From: Neocallimastix lanati (nom. inval.)
Taxonomy: Eukaryota > Neocallimastigomycota > Neocallimastigomycetes > Neocallimastigales > Neocallimastigaceae
Length of the DNA stretch: 64,000 nt
Assembly: GCA_016946835.1 (NCBI GenBank)
Contig: JACVTC010000060.1
Coordinates: forward strand, 441,001-505,000
Direction of reading: 5' to 3'
In this document: positions 10,401 to 24,364 of the stretch, in pieces
Position numbering within the stretch: the first letter of the stretch is position 1
How the letters are laid out: the number at the start of each line of letters is the position of its first letter
Notes under the pieces: generated by a model
The model's database searches: none
What the model was told of the DNA's origin: nothing
Seen by the model: the letters and a program-made list of their open reading frames with translations, nothing else
Program-made: the position numbers and the translations under genes

Positions 10401-12300
10401 TATCATAGGATCAATTCATCCAATGTTCAAATTGTGTTAATATGAGTAAGAATAAAAAAAATGATGTAAAAAAAAGTTTAAAAAATAAAAAAAATAAATA
10501 TAAAAAAATATAATACAAAAGAATATAATTAATAATAATTAAAGTTTTGAATTGTTTTCCTTTTTTTATTTTTTTTTTTTTTTTTAAAAGCAAAATCATT
10601 CATTCATTCCTTCATTCATTCATTGAATCATTCATTCTTATTATTTAATTATTATAAATACAATCTATTTTATTATTTTTATTATTATTATAAATACAAT
10701 CTATTTATTATTATTATTATTATTTAATTATTATAAATACAATTTATTTATTATTATTCAATTATTTATTTTATTATTTATTATTTAATTATTCATTTAT
10801 TTATTTATTCATTTATTTATTCATTCATTCATTCCCAAATATTTAAAATAAAAGAAATTTTAATAAAAAATAAAATAATGTTCAATAACTTTTTTTTATA
10901 ATATTTTTATTAATTATTATTTATTATTTATTATTTATTATTTATTATTTATTATTTATTTATTTATTATTAATTATTCAATTATTTATTATTTATTATT
11001 TATTATTTATTATTTATTATTTATTATTTATTATTTATTATTTATTATTTATTATTTATTATTTATTATTTATTATTTATTATTTATTATTTATTATTCA
11101 ATTATTTATTATTTATTATTCAATTATTTATTATTTATTATTTATTATTTATTATTTATTATTTATTATTTATTATTTATTATTTATTATTTATTATTTA
11201 ATTATTTATTATTTATTATTCATTATTTATTATTTATTATTCATTATTTATTAATAAATACTCTTTTTATTTATTTATTATTTATTTATTTATTTAATTA
11301 TTTTGTATTTTTAATTTAAAAATTTGATTTTTAATTTAGAGTTTTTTTAGAATATTCTAAAATTCAAATGTATCAAATAGATTGTGGCTTATATTTTAAA
11401 AAATTATATATCATTCATTATTAATACGCCTTTTTCTATTAAAAAGAAATTATTTATTTATTTATATATTTAATAAATTGAAATGAAAAGAAATGAAAAG
11501 AATTTAAATAATGAAATAAATCCATTTATTTATTTATTCAATTAATTATTTATTCATTCATTCATTTAATTAATTATTTATTTATTAAGTAGATTAATAT
11601 ATTCTAACATTAAAATCTATAATAAATTATTTATTTATTCATTTAATTTTTATTACATTTTTTATTACATTTTTTGTTTTTTATTACATTTTTTGTTTTT
11701 TATTACATTTTTTGTTATTTATTTTATTAAATTTTTTTCTTTTTTCTTTTTAATTTTTAATTTAAAATTTTTTTATTTTTTTTTTTTTTTTTTTTAGAAA
11801 ATTAAAAAAATATAAAAGAAAAAAAAATTTTTTTATTTTTTTATTTTTTTTTAAAAAAACTAAAAACTACAAAAAAAAACTACAAAAAAAAAAAATTTTT
11901 ATTATAAAAAATTATTAAATATAAAATTATTAAATATAAAAAAAATTTCTATCAAAATTATTTTTGCTTCTTAAAAAAAAAAAGTAAAAGTAAATAATTT
12001 ATAATTTATAATAATTAATACTAATAATAATAAAATAATAATAATAATAATAATTTATAATAAATTATAATAATTATTATTATTATTTAGAATTGTAAAA
12101 ATCAATTTTAAATAAAAATAACTTACACATATATTTAATATTTATATGTATTTAATATTTATATATATTTAATATTTATATATATTTAATATTTATATAT
12201 ATTTAATATTTGAATATATTTTATTTTATTTTATTTTTTTTTTATTATTCATTTTAACTTCTTAACACCTCAATTGAAATTTCTACTAGTTTAATTACAA
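10401..12300. repeat. Simple-repeat desert (TTCA, AATAAT, ATTT, poly-T)
   Basis: Long AATAAT runs (about 10910-11270), TTCATTCA tracts (10590-10635), repeated TTTTTATTACATTTTTTG units (about 11645-11720), homopolymers (11771-11795) and TTTAATATTTATATATA units (12130-12210). No gene-like open frame. Confidence 0.7.
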
Positions 12301-12439
12301 TTGAATATAAAATAAAATAAAATAAAATAAAATAAAGAGCAAAACAAATATATATTTAGAATTGTAATGTTCAACATTTAAAATAAATAAAATTTTTTTA
12401 TATCTTATAAATGAATTTAAAAAATACTATAATTATAAT

Positions 12440-12522
12440 TAAAAAAAAATAAAAATTCAATACTAAAAAACCAACAAACTAACCAACCAACCAAACAAAC
12501 AAACAAACAAATATAAAATAAC
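12440..12522 (+). promoter_or_regulatory. A/C-rich leader directly upstream of the ABC gene
   Basis: An ACC/CAAA-rich tract (CCAACCAACCAAACAAAC within 12470-12510) runs up to the start codon. Such A/C-rich leaders are common before highly used starts in AT-rich lower eukaryotes. It supports the ATG at 12523; no TATA box is distinct enough to assign. Confidence 0.45.
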
Positions 12523-12907
12523 ATGGAGAGTATACCTCCGAAGAAAAGTCTCAATAATGAAAAACAGAAAAGTGTTTCTTATTTTGAACTTTTTAAATAT
12601 GGGAATACAAAGGAAAAAGTTATGACAGTAATTGGTGTCATAGCATCATGTATTAAAGGTACCGCTATACCTTTAATGTAGGTTGCTTTATTTATAATGA
12701 AGTTTTTATATATCTATCAATATTTTTCTTTTTTTTTTTTTTTTTAAATTTATAAAAATTTAAACATTTTTATTGCTATAAAATTATAAAGTAGTCTATT
12801 GGCTTTAAATATTCCTATTTTTATATTATTTTATTGTTTTACTCGTAGGTCTTTTTTTTTTTTTTTTTTCTCTCATATTTACCCTCTTAGTGTTATTACT
12901 ATTAACT

Positions 12908-12938
<31 letters not shown>

Positions 12939-13229
12939 TTTTTTTTTTTTTAAAAAAAATTTTTTTTTAAAAATATTTATTCTTCTTCAATCTATTTTAT
13001 TATCATTTTTTATTATATTATTTTATAATAATAATATATATATTTTTTTTATTGCACTTCTATTTTTTTTTTTTTTTTATTTTCTTATGTAAAAATTTTA
13101 TTATTATTCTTTATTAATATAATTACTATCACCCTTATTATTATTTTTTATTATTACTATTACTATTACTACTACTACTATTACTACTATTACTACTATT
13201 CTTATTATTATTACTACTACTACTACTAC

Positions 13230-13278
<49 letters not shown>

Positions 13279-16200
13279 TATTCATTCTCTATTCGTTTTT
13301 TATTCATTCTTTATTCATTATTTATAATTTTTATATTAATTATTTTATTCATTATTTAAAATATCTAATAACATTATTTATTATTATATACTTTGACTAT
13401 TTAAAAATAGGTTAAGTGTGATGAGTAGTATGATGAATTTGTATACTTCACTTATTGTCAGTGTGACGTTAAAACGTATCACTGGGATAGAAGAGGAGGA
13501 GGAACTATTTGATTTTATGACGGCTTTAAATTCAAATCAAAAGGATAAAATTACCGAATTTAAAACCACCCATACCAATATAAATGTGGATCAAGTCATT
13601 TCAAACTTTAATTCATCCAATTATGCCAGCTATGACTTCGGAACGGGCATGAACAGTTTTCAGTTGAGACCAACCAACGAAATTTTCCATGAATTGGTCA
13701 GTCGCTATTTCCTTCTCTATATACTCATCAGTCTGGGATCGTTTCTGTCGTCCTTTCTTTCCAGTGCATTGTTGAATATCTCGGCTTCGCGTCAATCGCT
13801 AAAAATTCGTCAATTAGTTTTTCGTTCCTTAATGAACCAAGAGATTGCTTGGCATGAAAAAACAAGTCCCGGGGAATTAACCTCCAGAATCGTGAGTGAT
13901 TCACTTCTGATTGAGGATGGTATTGGCTATAAGCTGGCATCGCTTGTCAGTACGATTTCTATGCTCGTATCAAGTTTTGTGCTGGCCTGTGTTCGGGGAT
14001 GGAAGCTGGCGATACGTATCTCTCTCGTACTCCCCATTATTATCATCGTGATGGCTGCAATGACCTATCTGGTTCAGACGAACACCATCAAATCACAAAA
14101 CGCCTATGCCAAGGTCGGCGGTATTGCCCAGGAAGCCTTCTCCCAAATTCGTACCATTGTGTCCTTCGGGAATGAAGCGAAGGAAATTCAGAGGTACTTT
14201 GACGGCTTAAAACCAACCAAAAAATACGGAATGAGGAGAGCTCAAGCCCTCGGTGGGGGTATCGGCCTTCTGAACTTGTGTCTCTTCGGTGCCTACGGCC
14301 TGGCCTTCTACCTTTCCTCTCAATTGGTTTTCAACGGGGTCATGAAGGGAACCGACTGTGTGAACGCCATTTTTTGTATTCTGATGGGGGTGTCCGGTTT
14401 CGCCTTCACTGGTAATATTTTGAATTCGTTTGGGGAAGCCGCGGGGGCTGCTTCCGTGCTTTTCGCCTGGATTGATCGTACCCCGGCCATAGATCATAAG
14501 AGAGGGGAAGTGCCTTCTCAACCGCTTCAAGGCTTCATCGAATTTCGTAATGTGCATTTTACCTATCCATCACGACCTGGCGTTGAGGTATTGAAGGGTA
14601 TCTCCTTCACTTGTCAACCTGGTCAAACCGTTGCTCTGGTGGGGGCCTCCGGTTCCGGTAAGTCTACCGTCGTTCAACTCCTGGAACGATTCTACGACCA
14701 CGATGCCGGCGATATCTTCATTGATGGAAAGAAGATCGACGACTACAACATCGATTGGCTTCACACCCAAATGGGTTTGGTGTCTCAGGAACCCACCCTG
14801 TTTGATGTCTCCATTGCTAAAAATATTACCATTGCTTGTCCTACCGCCGCCGACGACAACGATAACAACAATAACAACAATAACAACAATAACAACGATG
14901 ACAACGACAACAACAACAATGATGATGACGACCACCATGCCATGACTCCTGCTATTACTCAAGATCAAATTGAAGCTGCTGCCAAGAAAGCAAATGCCCA
15001 TGACTTTATTATGAAATTACCAAAGGGCTACCAGACCAGTGCCGGAGAAAGAGGATTGAAGTTGAGTGGAGGTCAGAAGCAACGAATATGTATTGCCCGT
15101 GCCTTGGTTATGAATCCGAAGATTCTGTTATTAGATGAGGCGACCTCCGCCCTCGATAATTCCTCCGAAAAGGTGGTCCAACACGCCCTTGACTCGGCCT
15201 CTTCCGGTAGAACGACCATTGTGATTGCTCACCGCCTCTCCACCATTCGAAATGCGGATAAAATAATTGTCCTGGAGAAGGGAACGGTCGTGGAATCAGG
15301 CACTCATGAGGACCTGATGGCTAAAGGTTCGGTATACTATAATTTAGTAAAAAATCAAAGTATGACGGTTCATCATCAAGATGAAACGGATGTTACAAAT
15401 TCTAATTCTGATTTCGATTCTAATATTGACTCCAACTCCAGTTCTAATTCCAATTCTGATTCAAATTCATCGGCCAACGAAATTGATCCCGATGCTATTG
15501 ATTATGAAGTAGTAGAGGATGAGGATGAGGATGAGGATGAGAATGAGGAAAGAGAAGAGGAAAAGGTAGAGGAGAAGAAGAAAAAGGAAAAGAAGAAGAA
15601 GGAAAATATTGAGAAGGAAGAAAAAGAATCTAATATGAATTTAAATCAAAAAAAGAAAAAAAAGAGTAAGAAATTCCAAAAAAATAATAAAAAATCGAAA
15701 AAATCTGAAACCAAAACAATAAATCCTCTCTTAACCTTTAATTGGAAAAGATACCTCAAGTATAATCGACCCTTCTGGGCTTTAAATTTGGTAGGAATCC
15801 TATGTTCCTTTTTTAATGGATTTCAAAATCCCCTTCAGGCCTATATTATCGGTTCTTCCATCAATATGTTTAATAAACAGGGTCAAGAGTTACTGGAGGA
15901 TGGTAAGAAGTGGTTAATTCTCTATAGTGTCATCGGTCTCATTACCTGCCTATCGTTTTATGCCACCTTTGCTGGCTTTGGAACGGTCGGTGAATATTTA
16001 ACCTATATCTTCCGTCGTCAGATGTATCAATCGATGATTCAACAAGAGGTTGGCTTCTTCGATACCAATGATATTGGTGCCGATAATGGTGTCAGTAACG
16101 GTAATGGTGTCAGTAACGATAATGGTGTCAGTAACAGTAAAGGTAAAGGTAAAGGTAAGGGTAAAGGTAAGGGTAAGGAAGATCATTCTCAATCATCCAC

Positions 16201-17686
16201 GGGAATGGACCAACACCAACAGCAACAGACTAGTTCCGATACGGGAACGTTAACTTCAAAGTTAGCAACGGAGGCAGGTTTAGTTCAAAATTTAAATGTT
16301 TGTGCCGGAACCATCATTGAAGTCATCGTGAATATCCTTGGTGGATTTTGTGTGGCTTTCTTTAACGGTTGGAAGATGACCTTAATTTTATTAGCCGTTG
16401 CTCCTTTAGTCTTTTCGGGTGCCCTTCTGGTCATTAAGGCCTCCGACGTGAATGGAGCAAAACGTCTTGCCCAAGAAAATAGTTCCAAGGTGGCGGTGGA
16501 AGCCATCGCTAACATTAAGACGGTGAAGGCCCTCAACCTCACCGATCACTTCATTCGACGCTATCACACGAAGCTCTTGGCCCCTCAGGCTCGTCTCGAA
16601 AAAAAATACTTTGTGAGCTCCCTTGGCGTCGGCTACAGTGACGGGGTCATCTATTTCATCTACCTCATCGGCTTCTACCTCGGTTACCTCTTCATCAAGA
16701 AGGGCGAGATCGAATTCCAAAATATGTTCCGCGTGCTCCTCGCCATTATCTTTACTACAGCAGGCGCCGGTCGTATCAGCACCATTGCTCCTGATCTCAA
16801 CAAGGCCACGGAAGCGTTCGCTCAGGTCCTCAAGATCATCGATCGTCAACCCAAAATCGATGCCTCCTCTCCAGAAGGTTATATTGGAAAAGAAGAAGAA
16901 GAAGAAGAAGATAAAGAAGGAAAGATGGAGGAAGCTAAGGATTATATTGAGTTCCGTCAGCTTCAATTTAGTTATCCTTCTCGTCCTTCAGTAATGGTTT
17001 TACGTATGGCAAATGGATCGACCATTTCTATTCCAAAGGGAAAACAGCTGGCCCTGGTGGGCGGTTCTGGTTGTGGTAAGAGTACCCTGATCGGATTACT
17101 GCCACGATGGTATGATCCCTCTCGAGGAGACATCCTCGTGGCCGGTCGAAGGAACGTCGACTACAACCTTCGATGGTTACGTCGTCAAATGGGCATGGTG
17201 AACCAGGAGCCAAGTCTCTTCCACATTTCCATCCGGGAAAATATTCGGTATGGAAAGGAGGAAGCCAGTGATGAAGAAGTGGTGGAGGCCGCGAAAAAAG
17301 CCAACATCCATACGTTTATTCAGTCACTGCCCGAAGGGTATGATACGATCGTCGGAGGCATGGGGACCTCGACGATGAGCGGGGGACAGAAACAAAGAAT
17401 TGCCATCGCAAGAGCGCTCATTCGTCAACCGAAGCTGTTGCTGTTGGATGAGGCCACCTCGGCCCTCGATGCCGAATCCGAATTTTTGGTGCAACAGGCG
17501 TTGGAGGCCGCCAGCCACAGTCAGGGACGAACGACGATTACCATTGCGCATCGTCTCTCCACCGTTCGAACGGCCGATAAAATTGTGGTGATGAAGGAAG
17601 GAAGCGTGGCAGAGATGGGCACACACGACGAATTAATGGCTAAAAAGGGAGAATACTATCAGATGGTGATGGCCGGTAATAGTTAA
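12523..17686 (+). CDS. Full-size ABCB-type (P-glycoprotein-like) ABC transporter, two exons
   Basis: ATP-driven exporter of lipids, peptides or hydrophobic compounds; membrane unknown. Exons 12523-12677 and 13411-17686 join in phase 2 at Met52 to give 1476 residues, longer than the usual 1250-1350. Exon 1 supplies the start motif SYFELFKYGNTKEKVM, which fits ABCB proteins and supports this ATG. The order is TMD1-NBD1-linker-TMD2-NBD2. NBD1: Walker A at 463, Q511, LSGGQ at 603, Walker B D627/E628, H659. NBD2: Walker A at 1269, MSGGQ at 1374, D1398/E1399, H1432. All catalytic residues look intact. The extra length lies in an Asn/Asp tract inside NBD1 (about 533-561), a Ser- then Glu/Lys-rich linker (about 703-823) and a GVSN/GK/Gln tract in TMD2 (about 943-993). 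Codons are far less AT-biased than the flanks. Substrate unknown. Confidence 0.92.
12678..13410 (+). other. Intron 1 of the ABC transporter gene (733 bp)
   Basis: Donor GTAGGT at 12678, acceptor TTAAAAATAG ending at 13410. Removing it joins AT|G into Met52 and fuses IPL to LSVMSSMMNLY, the expected first membrane segment. The intron has stops in every useful frame, several T-runs, an AT dinucleotide run and a long ACT/ATT microsatellite (about 13130-13280). A small open frame at 12799-13092 lies wholly inside and is not a gene. Confidence 0.88.
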
Positions 17687-17689
17687 GAC

Positions 17690-18720
17690 TTAGAGTTAAG
17701 ATTAAGTCCGTGTCAGTGTCCGTATTAGGATAGTATAATAATGTATCGTATCGTATATTATAATATCATATAGTATAATATAATATAATATCATATAATA
17801 TCATATCATATAATATATCATATAATATAATATAATATAATTATAATATAGTATAGATACTCTATTTTTATTTTAATTTTTATTTTATATTAAAAAAATT
17901 TTTGATTGTTTTTTAAAAAGGAAAAAAAAGGAGGAAAATGGAAAAGAGAAAAGGGAAAATATATATATATATACACTTTCACGACCCACTCACCTAAAAT
18001 AAAATATAATAATAATGATACAATAATAATATAAAAAAAAAAAAAAAAGTTAAAATAGAACATAAAAAATAATAATATAAAATAGAACATATAATAATAA
18101 TAATAAAAAAAAATAATTATAAAACAAAATTAAAAAGAAATTGAAAAGTAAAAAAAATATATATATATATTTATATTTAAATATATATATATATAGAAAG
18201 AAAATAAAATAAAAGAAACAAAAAAAAAAAATTACATTCCTACATAAATAAATAAATATAAATAAATAAATAAATATAAATAAATAATTATAAAATAAAT
18301 AAATAAAAATTTATTAATTAAAAAATTAAATAATTAAATAATTATCAAATAAATAATTAAATAATTAAATAATTAAATAATTAATTAAAATTTATTAAAT
18401 AAAATAAAATAAAATTTCTTTTAACTAATTAAAAAAAAAAATTTTTTTTTTTTTCCACATTTCTTTTTTTCAATAAAAATTAAAAAAAATTTAAAGAAGA
18501 TTGAATTTAAAAAAAAAAATTTTTTTTTTTAAGATAAAATTAAATTAAACTAAATTAAAAATTAAAAATTTAAACTTTATTTTTTTTTTTTTTACTTTTT
18601 TTTTTTGTCACAGAAAAAGAATGAAAACTCTTCATCCAAATGAAATTATGGAATAATGGAATAATAATTGAAGAATAATGGAATAAAAGATAAAATGATT
18701 AAAGTTAAAATAATTTAATC
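17690..18720. other. AT-rich spacer downstream of the ABC gene
   Basis: 17740-17860 is a TATAATATCATA-type repeat; the remainder is A/T homopolymers, TAAATAAA units and dinucleotide runs. It presumably holds the ABC polyadenylation site near 17690-17740; no other gene. Confidence 0.6.
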
Positions 18721-19320
18721 TCTATCCATTTCCAAATTATAAATAACTCTTTTTAAAATAAATAATTTAAAAAATATAAATATTATTAATTTTAAAATTT
18801 AATTAACTAAGTTTTTATTAGAAACTGAATAGTCCTTTAGATTGCATATGTGTATCTTTTTATTTTTTTTTTGATGAAGAAAAAAAAAATTATATATAGA
18901 AGAAATAAATAAAAATAAATATTTTTTCGAAAATAAACTTTTACTTATCATCTTCTTCTATTTCAATCTTCTTTCTATTTTAAATTTATGATTTAATAAA
19001 AAAAATTTGAAATTAAAAAAAAAAAAAACAAGAAAAAAAACAAAAAAAAACACACACACTTTTATTTTGTTTATTGAAACTAAAGGTATCGATGTACCGC
19101 TGTTTCTCTTGGAAAAAATTATATATATATAACAAAAAAAAATTAATAAAAGAAATAAATAAGAATAAATATATATATAATTTAGAAAATAAGAAAAAAA
19201 AAGTAAAGACGAAATTTAGTTATAAAAAGTAATAATCTTTAAATATATTTATATGTAATATAACTATATATTTTTTATATATATAAAAAGCAAATTAAAA
19301 TATTGATTTAAAATCAAAAA

Positions 19321-19393
19321 TGCGAAGTGTGAGGTTCGAACTCACGACCTTAAGATTATGAGACTTACGCGCTGCCGACTGCGCCAACTTCGC
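19321..19393 (-). tRNA. tRNA-Met(CAT), elongator type, copy 1
   Basis: 73 nt with discriminator A. Acceptor GCGAAGT/ACTTCGC, loop CTCATAA (anticodon CAT), T arm GTGAG-TTCGAAC-CTCAC. The sequence closely follows eukaryotic elongator tRNA-Met, not initiator. An A5 run just left (19316-19320) gives the T5 Pol III terminator on the minus strand. No intron. Confidence 0.95.
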
Positions 19394-20024
19394 TTCCTTA
19401 AATATCGAAAAATAATTAGGAAAATCTGAACAGAAATTGTTATGTAAATTTACCTAAAAAAAACTTAACCCTTTAAAAATTATTCTAAAATTGCTTTTCT
19501 ATATACTCATTGAACTCGTCTATAGTTTAAAAAAATCATTATTACCACAGAATTATTAATAATTATTAATGTCTTTTAAAATAATTTTATACATTATGAT
19601 TCAAGAATAATATAACTATTTAATTATTAATTATATTAATAATATTTATTTATATTTATTATTAATATCTTAGTCTCTTTATCAATATTCAATATATTAT
19701 TACTTATAATAATTCTTTTATTACTATCTATATCAAAATTTTAAATTACTATTTTTAAAATAAATAATTTAAACAATATGAATATCATTAGTTTTTAAAT
19801 TTAATTAACTAAATTTTTATTAGAAACTGAATAGTCTTTTAAATTGCATATGTATATCTTTCTTTTTATTTTTTTTTTTTTTTGATGAAGAAAAAAAAAT
19901 TATATATAAAAAAAAAAGAAATAAAATAAATATTTTTTCTAAAATTGAATATTCCTTATCATCTTCTTCTTCTATTTCAATCTTCTTTCTATTTTAAATT
20001 TATGATTTAATAAAAAAAAATTTG

Positions 20025-20058
<34 letters not shown>

Positions 20059-20182
20059 ACTTTTATTTTGTTTATTGAAACTATAGGTATCGATGTACAG
20101 CTGTTTCTCTTGGAAAAAATTATAACTATATATTTTTTATATATAGAAAAAACAAATTAAAATAATGATTTAAAATCAAAAA

Positions 20183-20255
20183 TGCGAAGTGTGAGGTTCG
20201 AACTCACGACCTTAAGATTATGAGACTTACGCGCTGCCGACTGCGCCAACTTCGC
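20183..20255 (-). tRNA. tRNA-Met(CAT), copy 2
   Basis: Body identical to copy 1, with the same T5 terminator. The unit to its left (before the tRNA) lacks about 145 bp present in other units, so the tRNA-to-tRNA distance is only 862 bp. Confidence 0.95.
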
Positions 20256-21188
20256 TTCCTTAGATTTCGAAAAATAATTAGTAAAATCTGAACAGAAATT
20301 ATTATGTAAATTTACCTAAAAAAAACTTAACCCTTTAAAAATTATTTTAAAATTTCTTTTCTTTATACTCATTGAACTCGTCTATAGTTTAAAAAAATCA
20401 TTATTTCCACAGAATTATTAATAATTATTAATGTCTTTTAAAATAATTTTATACATTATGATTCAAGAATAATATAACTATTTAATTATTAATTATATTA
20501 ATAATATTTATTTATATTTATTATTAATATCTTAGTCTCTTTATCAATATTCAATATATTACTACTTATAATAATTCTTTTATTACTATCTATATCAAAA
20601 TTTTAAATAACTATTTTTAAAATAAATAATTTAAACAATATGAATATCATTAGTTTTTAAATTTAATTAACTAAATTTTATTAGAAACTGAATAGTCTTT
20701 TAAATTACATATGTATATCTTTCTTTTTATTTTTTTTTTTTTTTTTTTTTGATGAAGAAAAAAAAAATTATATATAAAAAAAAAAGAAATAAAATAAATA
20801 TTTTTTCTAAAATTGAATATTCCTTATCATCTTCTTCTTCTATTTCAATCTTCTTTCTATTTTAAATTTATGATTTAATAAATAAAAATTTGAAATTAAA
20901 AAAAATAAAAAAAAAAAAAAAAACACACTTTTTATTTTGTTTATTGAAACTAAAGGTATCGATGTACAGCTGTTTCTCTTGGAAAAAATTATATATATAT
21001 AACAAAAAAAAATTAATAAAAACAATAAATAAGAATAAATATATATATAATTTAGAAAATAAGAAAAAAAAAGTAAAGACGAAATTTAGTTATAAAAAGT
21101 AATAATCTTTAAATATATTTATATGTAATATAACTATATATTTTTTATACAGAAAAAACAAATTAAAATAATGATTTAAAATCAAAAA

Positions 21189-21261
21189 TGCGAAGTGTGA
21201 GGTTCGAACTCACGACCTTAAGATTATGAGACTTACGCGCTGCCGACTGCGCCAACTTCGC
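21189..21261 (-). tRNA. tRNA-Met(CAT), copy 3
   Basis: Body identical to copies 1 and 2, with a T5 terminator. Confidence 0.95.
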
Positions 21262-21894
21262 TTCCTTTGATTTTGATAAATAATTAGGAAAATCTGAACA
21301 GAAATTGTTATGTAAATTTACCTAAAAAAAACTTAACTCTTTAAAAAATTATTTTAAAATTGCTTTTCTTTATACTCATTGAACTCGTCTATAGTTTAAA
21401 AAAATCATTATTACCACAGAATTATTAATAATTATTAATGTCTTTTAAAATAATTTTATACATTATGATTCAAGAATAATATAACTATTTAATTATTAAT
21501 TATATTAACAATATTTATTTATATTTATTATTAATATCTTAGTCTCTTTATCAATATTCAATATATTACTACTTATAATAATTCTTTTATTATTATCTAT
21601 ATCAAAATTTTAAATAACTATTTTTAAAATAAATAATTTAAACAATATGAATATCATTAGTTTTTAAATTTAATTAACTAAATTTTTATTAGAAACTGAA
21701 TAGTCTTTTAAATTGCATATGTATATCTTTCTTTTTATTTTTTTTTTTTTTTGATGAAGAAAAAAAAAATTATATACAAAAAAAAAAGAAATAAAATAAA
21801 TATTTTTTCTAAAATTGAATATTCCTTATCATCTTCTTCTTCTATTTCAATCTTCTTTCTATTTTAAATTTATGATTTAATAAAAAAAAATTTG

Positions 21895-21928
<34 letters not shown>

Positions 21929-22194
21929 CACAATTTTTATTTTGTTTATTGAAACTAAAGGTATCGATGTTACAGCTGTTTCTCTTGGAAAAAATTATAT
22001 ATATATAACAAAAAAAAATTAATAAAAGAAATAAATAAGAATAAATATATATATAATTTAGAAAATAAGAAAAAAAAAGTAAAGACGAAATTTAGTTATA
22101 AAAAGTAATAATCTTTAAATATATTTATATGTAATATAACTATATATTTTTTATACAGAAAAAACAAATTAAAATTATGATTTAAAATCAAAAA

Positions 22195-22267
22195 TGCGAA
22201 GTGTGAGGTTCGAACTCACGACCTTAAGATTATGAGACTTACGCGCTGCCGACTGCGCCAACTTTGC
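22195..22267 (-). tRNA. tRNA-Met(CAT), copy 4, acceptor-stem variant
   Basis: Identical to copy 1 except that the third base of the acceptor is A instead of G (plus-strand T at 22265), giving an A-C mismatch at pair 3:70. Promoter boxes and terminator are intact, so it may still be transcribed, but folding, processing or charging could suffer. Confidence 0.88.
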
Positions 22268-23211
22268 TTTCTTAGATTTCAAAAAATAACTAGTAAAATC
22301 TGAACAGAAATTGTTATGTTAATTTACCTAAAAAAAACTTAACCCTTTAAAAATTATTTTAAAATTGCTTTTCTTTATATACTCATTGAACTCGTCTATA
22401 GTTTAAAAAAATCATTATTTCCACAGAATTATTAATAATTATTAATGTCTTTTAAAATAATTTTATACATTATGATTCAAGAATAATATAACTATTTAAT
22501 TATTAAATATATTAATAATATTTATTTATATTTATTATTAATATCTTAATCTCTTTATCAATATTCAATATATTACTACTTATAATAATTCTTTTATTAT
22601 TATCTATATCAAAATTTTAAATAACTATTTTTAAACTAAATAATTTAAACAATATAAATATCATTAGTTTTTAAATTTAATTAACTAAATTTTTATTAGA
22701 AACTGAATAGTCTTTTAAATTACATATGTATATCTTTCTTTTTATTTTTTTTTTTTTTTTTTTTTTTGATGAAGAAAAAAAAAATTATATATAAAAAAAA
22801 AGAAATAAAATAAATATTTTTTCTAAAATTGAATATTCCTTATCATCTTCTTTTTCTATTTCAATCTTCTTTCTATTTTAAATTTATGATTTAATAAAAA
22901 AAAATTTGAAATTAAAAAAAAAACAAGAAAAAAAAAAAAAAAAAAAACACTTTTATTTTTTTTATTGAAACTAAAGGTATCGATGTACAGCTGTTTCTCT
23001 TGGAAAAAATTATATATATATAACAAAAAAAAATTAATAAAAGAAATAAATAAGAATAAATATATATATAATTTAGAAAATAAGAAAAAAAATGTAAAGA
23101 CGAAATTTAGTTATAAAAAGTAATAATCTTTAAATATATTTATATGTAATATAACTATATATTTTTTATATATAGAAAAAACAAGTTAAAATTATGATTT
23201 AAAATCAAAAA

Positions 23212-23284
23212 TGCGAAGTGTGAGGTTCGAACTCACGACCTTAAGATTATGAGACTTACGCGCTGCCGACTGCGCCAACTTCGC
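23212..23284 (-). tRNA. tRNA-Met(CAT), copy 5
   Basis: Body identical to copies 1-3. Confidence 0.95.
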
Positions 23285-24225
23285 TTCCTTATATTTCGAA
23301 GAATAATTAGGAAAATCTGAACAGAAATTGTTATGTAAATTTACCTAAAAAAAACATAACCCTTTAAAATTTTTTTTAAAATTGCTTTTCTTTATATACT
23401 CATTGAACTCGTCTATAGTTTAAAAAAATCATTATTTCCACAGAATTATTAATAATTATTAATGTCTTTTAAAATAATTTTATACATTATGATTCAAGAA
23501 TAATATAACTATTTAATTATTAAATATATTAATAATATTTATTTATATTTATTATTAATATCTTAATCTCTTTATCAATATTCAATATATTACTACTTAT
23601 AATAATTCTTTTATTATTATCTATATCAAAATTTTAAATAACTATTTTTAAACTAAATAATTTAAACAATATAAATATCATTAGTTTTTAAATTTAATTA
23701 ACTAAATTTTATTAGAAACTGAATAGTCTTTTAAATTACATATGTATATCTTTCTTTTTATTTTTTTTTTTTTTTTTTTTTGATGAAGAAAAAAAAAATT
23801 ATATATAAAAAAAAAGAAATAAAATAAATATTTTTTCTAAAATTGAATATTCCTTATCATCTTCTTTTTCTATTTCAATCTTCTTTCTATTTTAAATTTA
23901 TGATTTAATAAAAAAAAATTTGAAATTAAAAAAAAAACAAGAAAAAAAAAAAAAAAAAAAACACTTTTATTTTGTTTATTGAAACTAAAGGTATCGATGT
24001 ACAGCTGTTTCTCTTGGAAAAAATTATATATATATAACAAAAAAAAATTAATAAAAGAAATAAATAAGAATAAATATATATATAATTTAGAAAATAAGAA
24101 AAAAAATGTAAAGACGAAATTTAGTTATAAAAAGTAATAATCTTTAAATATATTTATATGTAATATAACTATATATTTTTTATATATAGAAAAAACAAGT
24201 TAAAATTATGATTTAAAATCAAAAA

Positions 24226-24298
24226 TGCGAAGTATGAGGTTCGAACTCACGACCTTAAGATTATGAGACTTACGCGCTGCCGACTGCGCCAACTTCGC
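24226..24298 (-). tRNA. tRNA-Met(CAT), copy 6, T-stem variant
   Basis: One change: C to T at the 3' end of the T stem, turning the 49:65 pair into G-U, which still pairs. A solo LTR begins 66 bp upstream of its 5' end. Confidence 0.93.
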
Positions 24299-24359
24299 TT
24301 CCTTTGATTTCGAAAAATAATTAGTAAAATCTGAACAGAAATTGTTATGTAAATTTACC

Positions 24360-24364
24360 TAAAA
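24360..24364. other. 5-bp target duplication, left side of solo LTR
   Basis: TAAAA, repeated at 25104-25108. Other units have the single uninterrupted site, CCTAAAAAAAACTT. Confidence 0.8.

Noticed and set aside
12799-13092. 97-codon frame upstream of the ABC transporter
   Set aside because: Lies entirely in the intron 12678-13410 and consists of homopolymer-coded Phe/Ile.
13613-17626. Multiple frames of 60-186 codons across the ABC gene, both strands
   Set aside because: Shadows of the ABC reading frame, which holds all catalytic motifs.
20840-21102. Small open frames of 61-70 codons in the tRNA array
   Set aside because: Formed by poly-A/T tracts in a repeat unit, with low-complexity Lys/Phe content and no conservation of frame between units.
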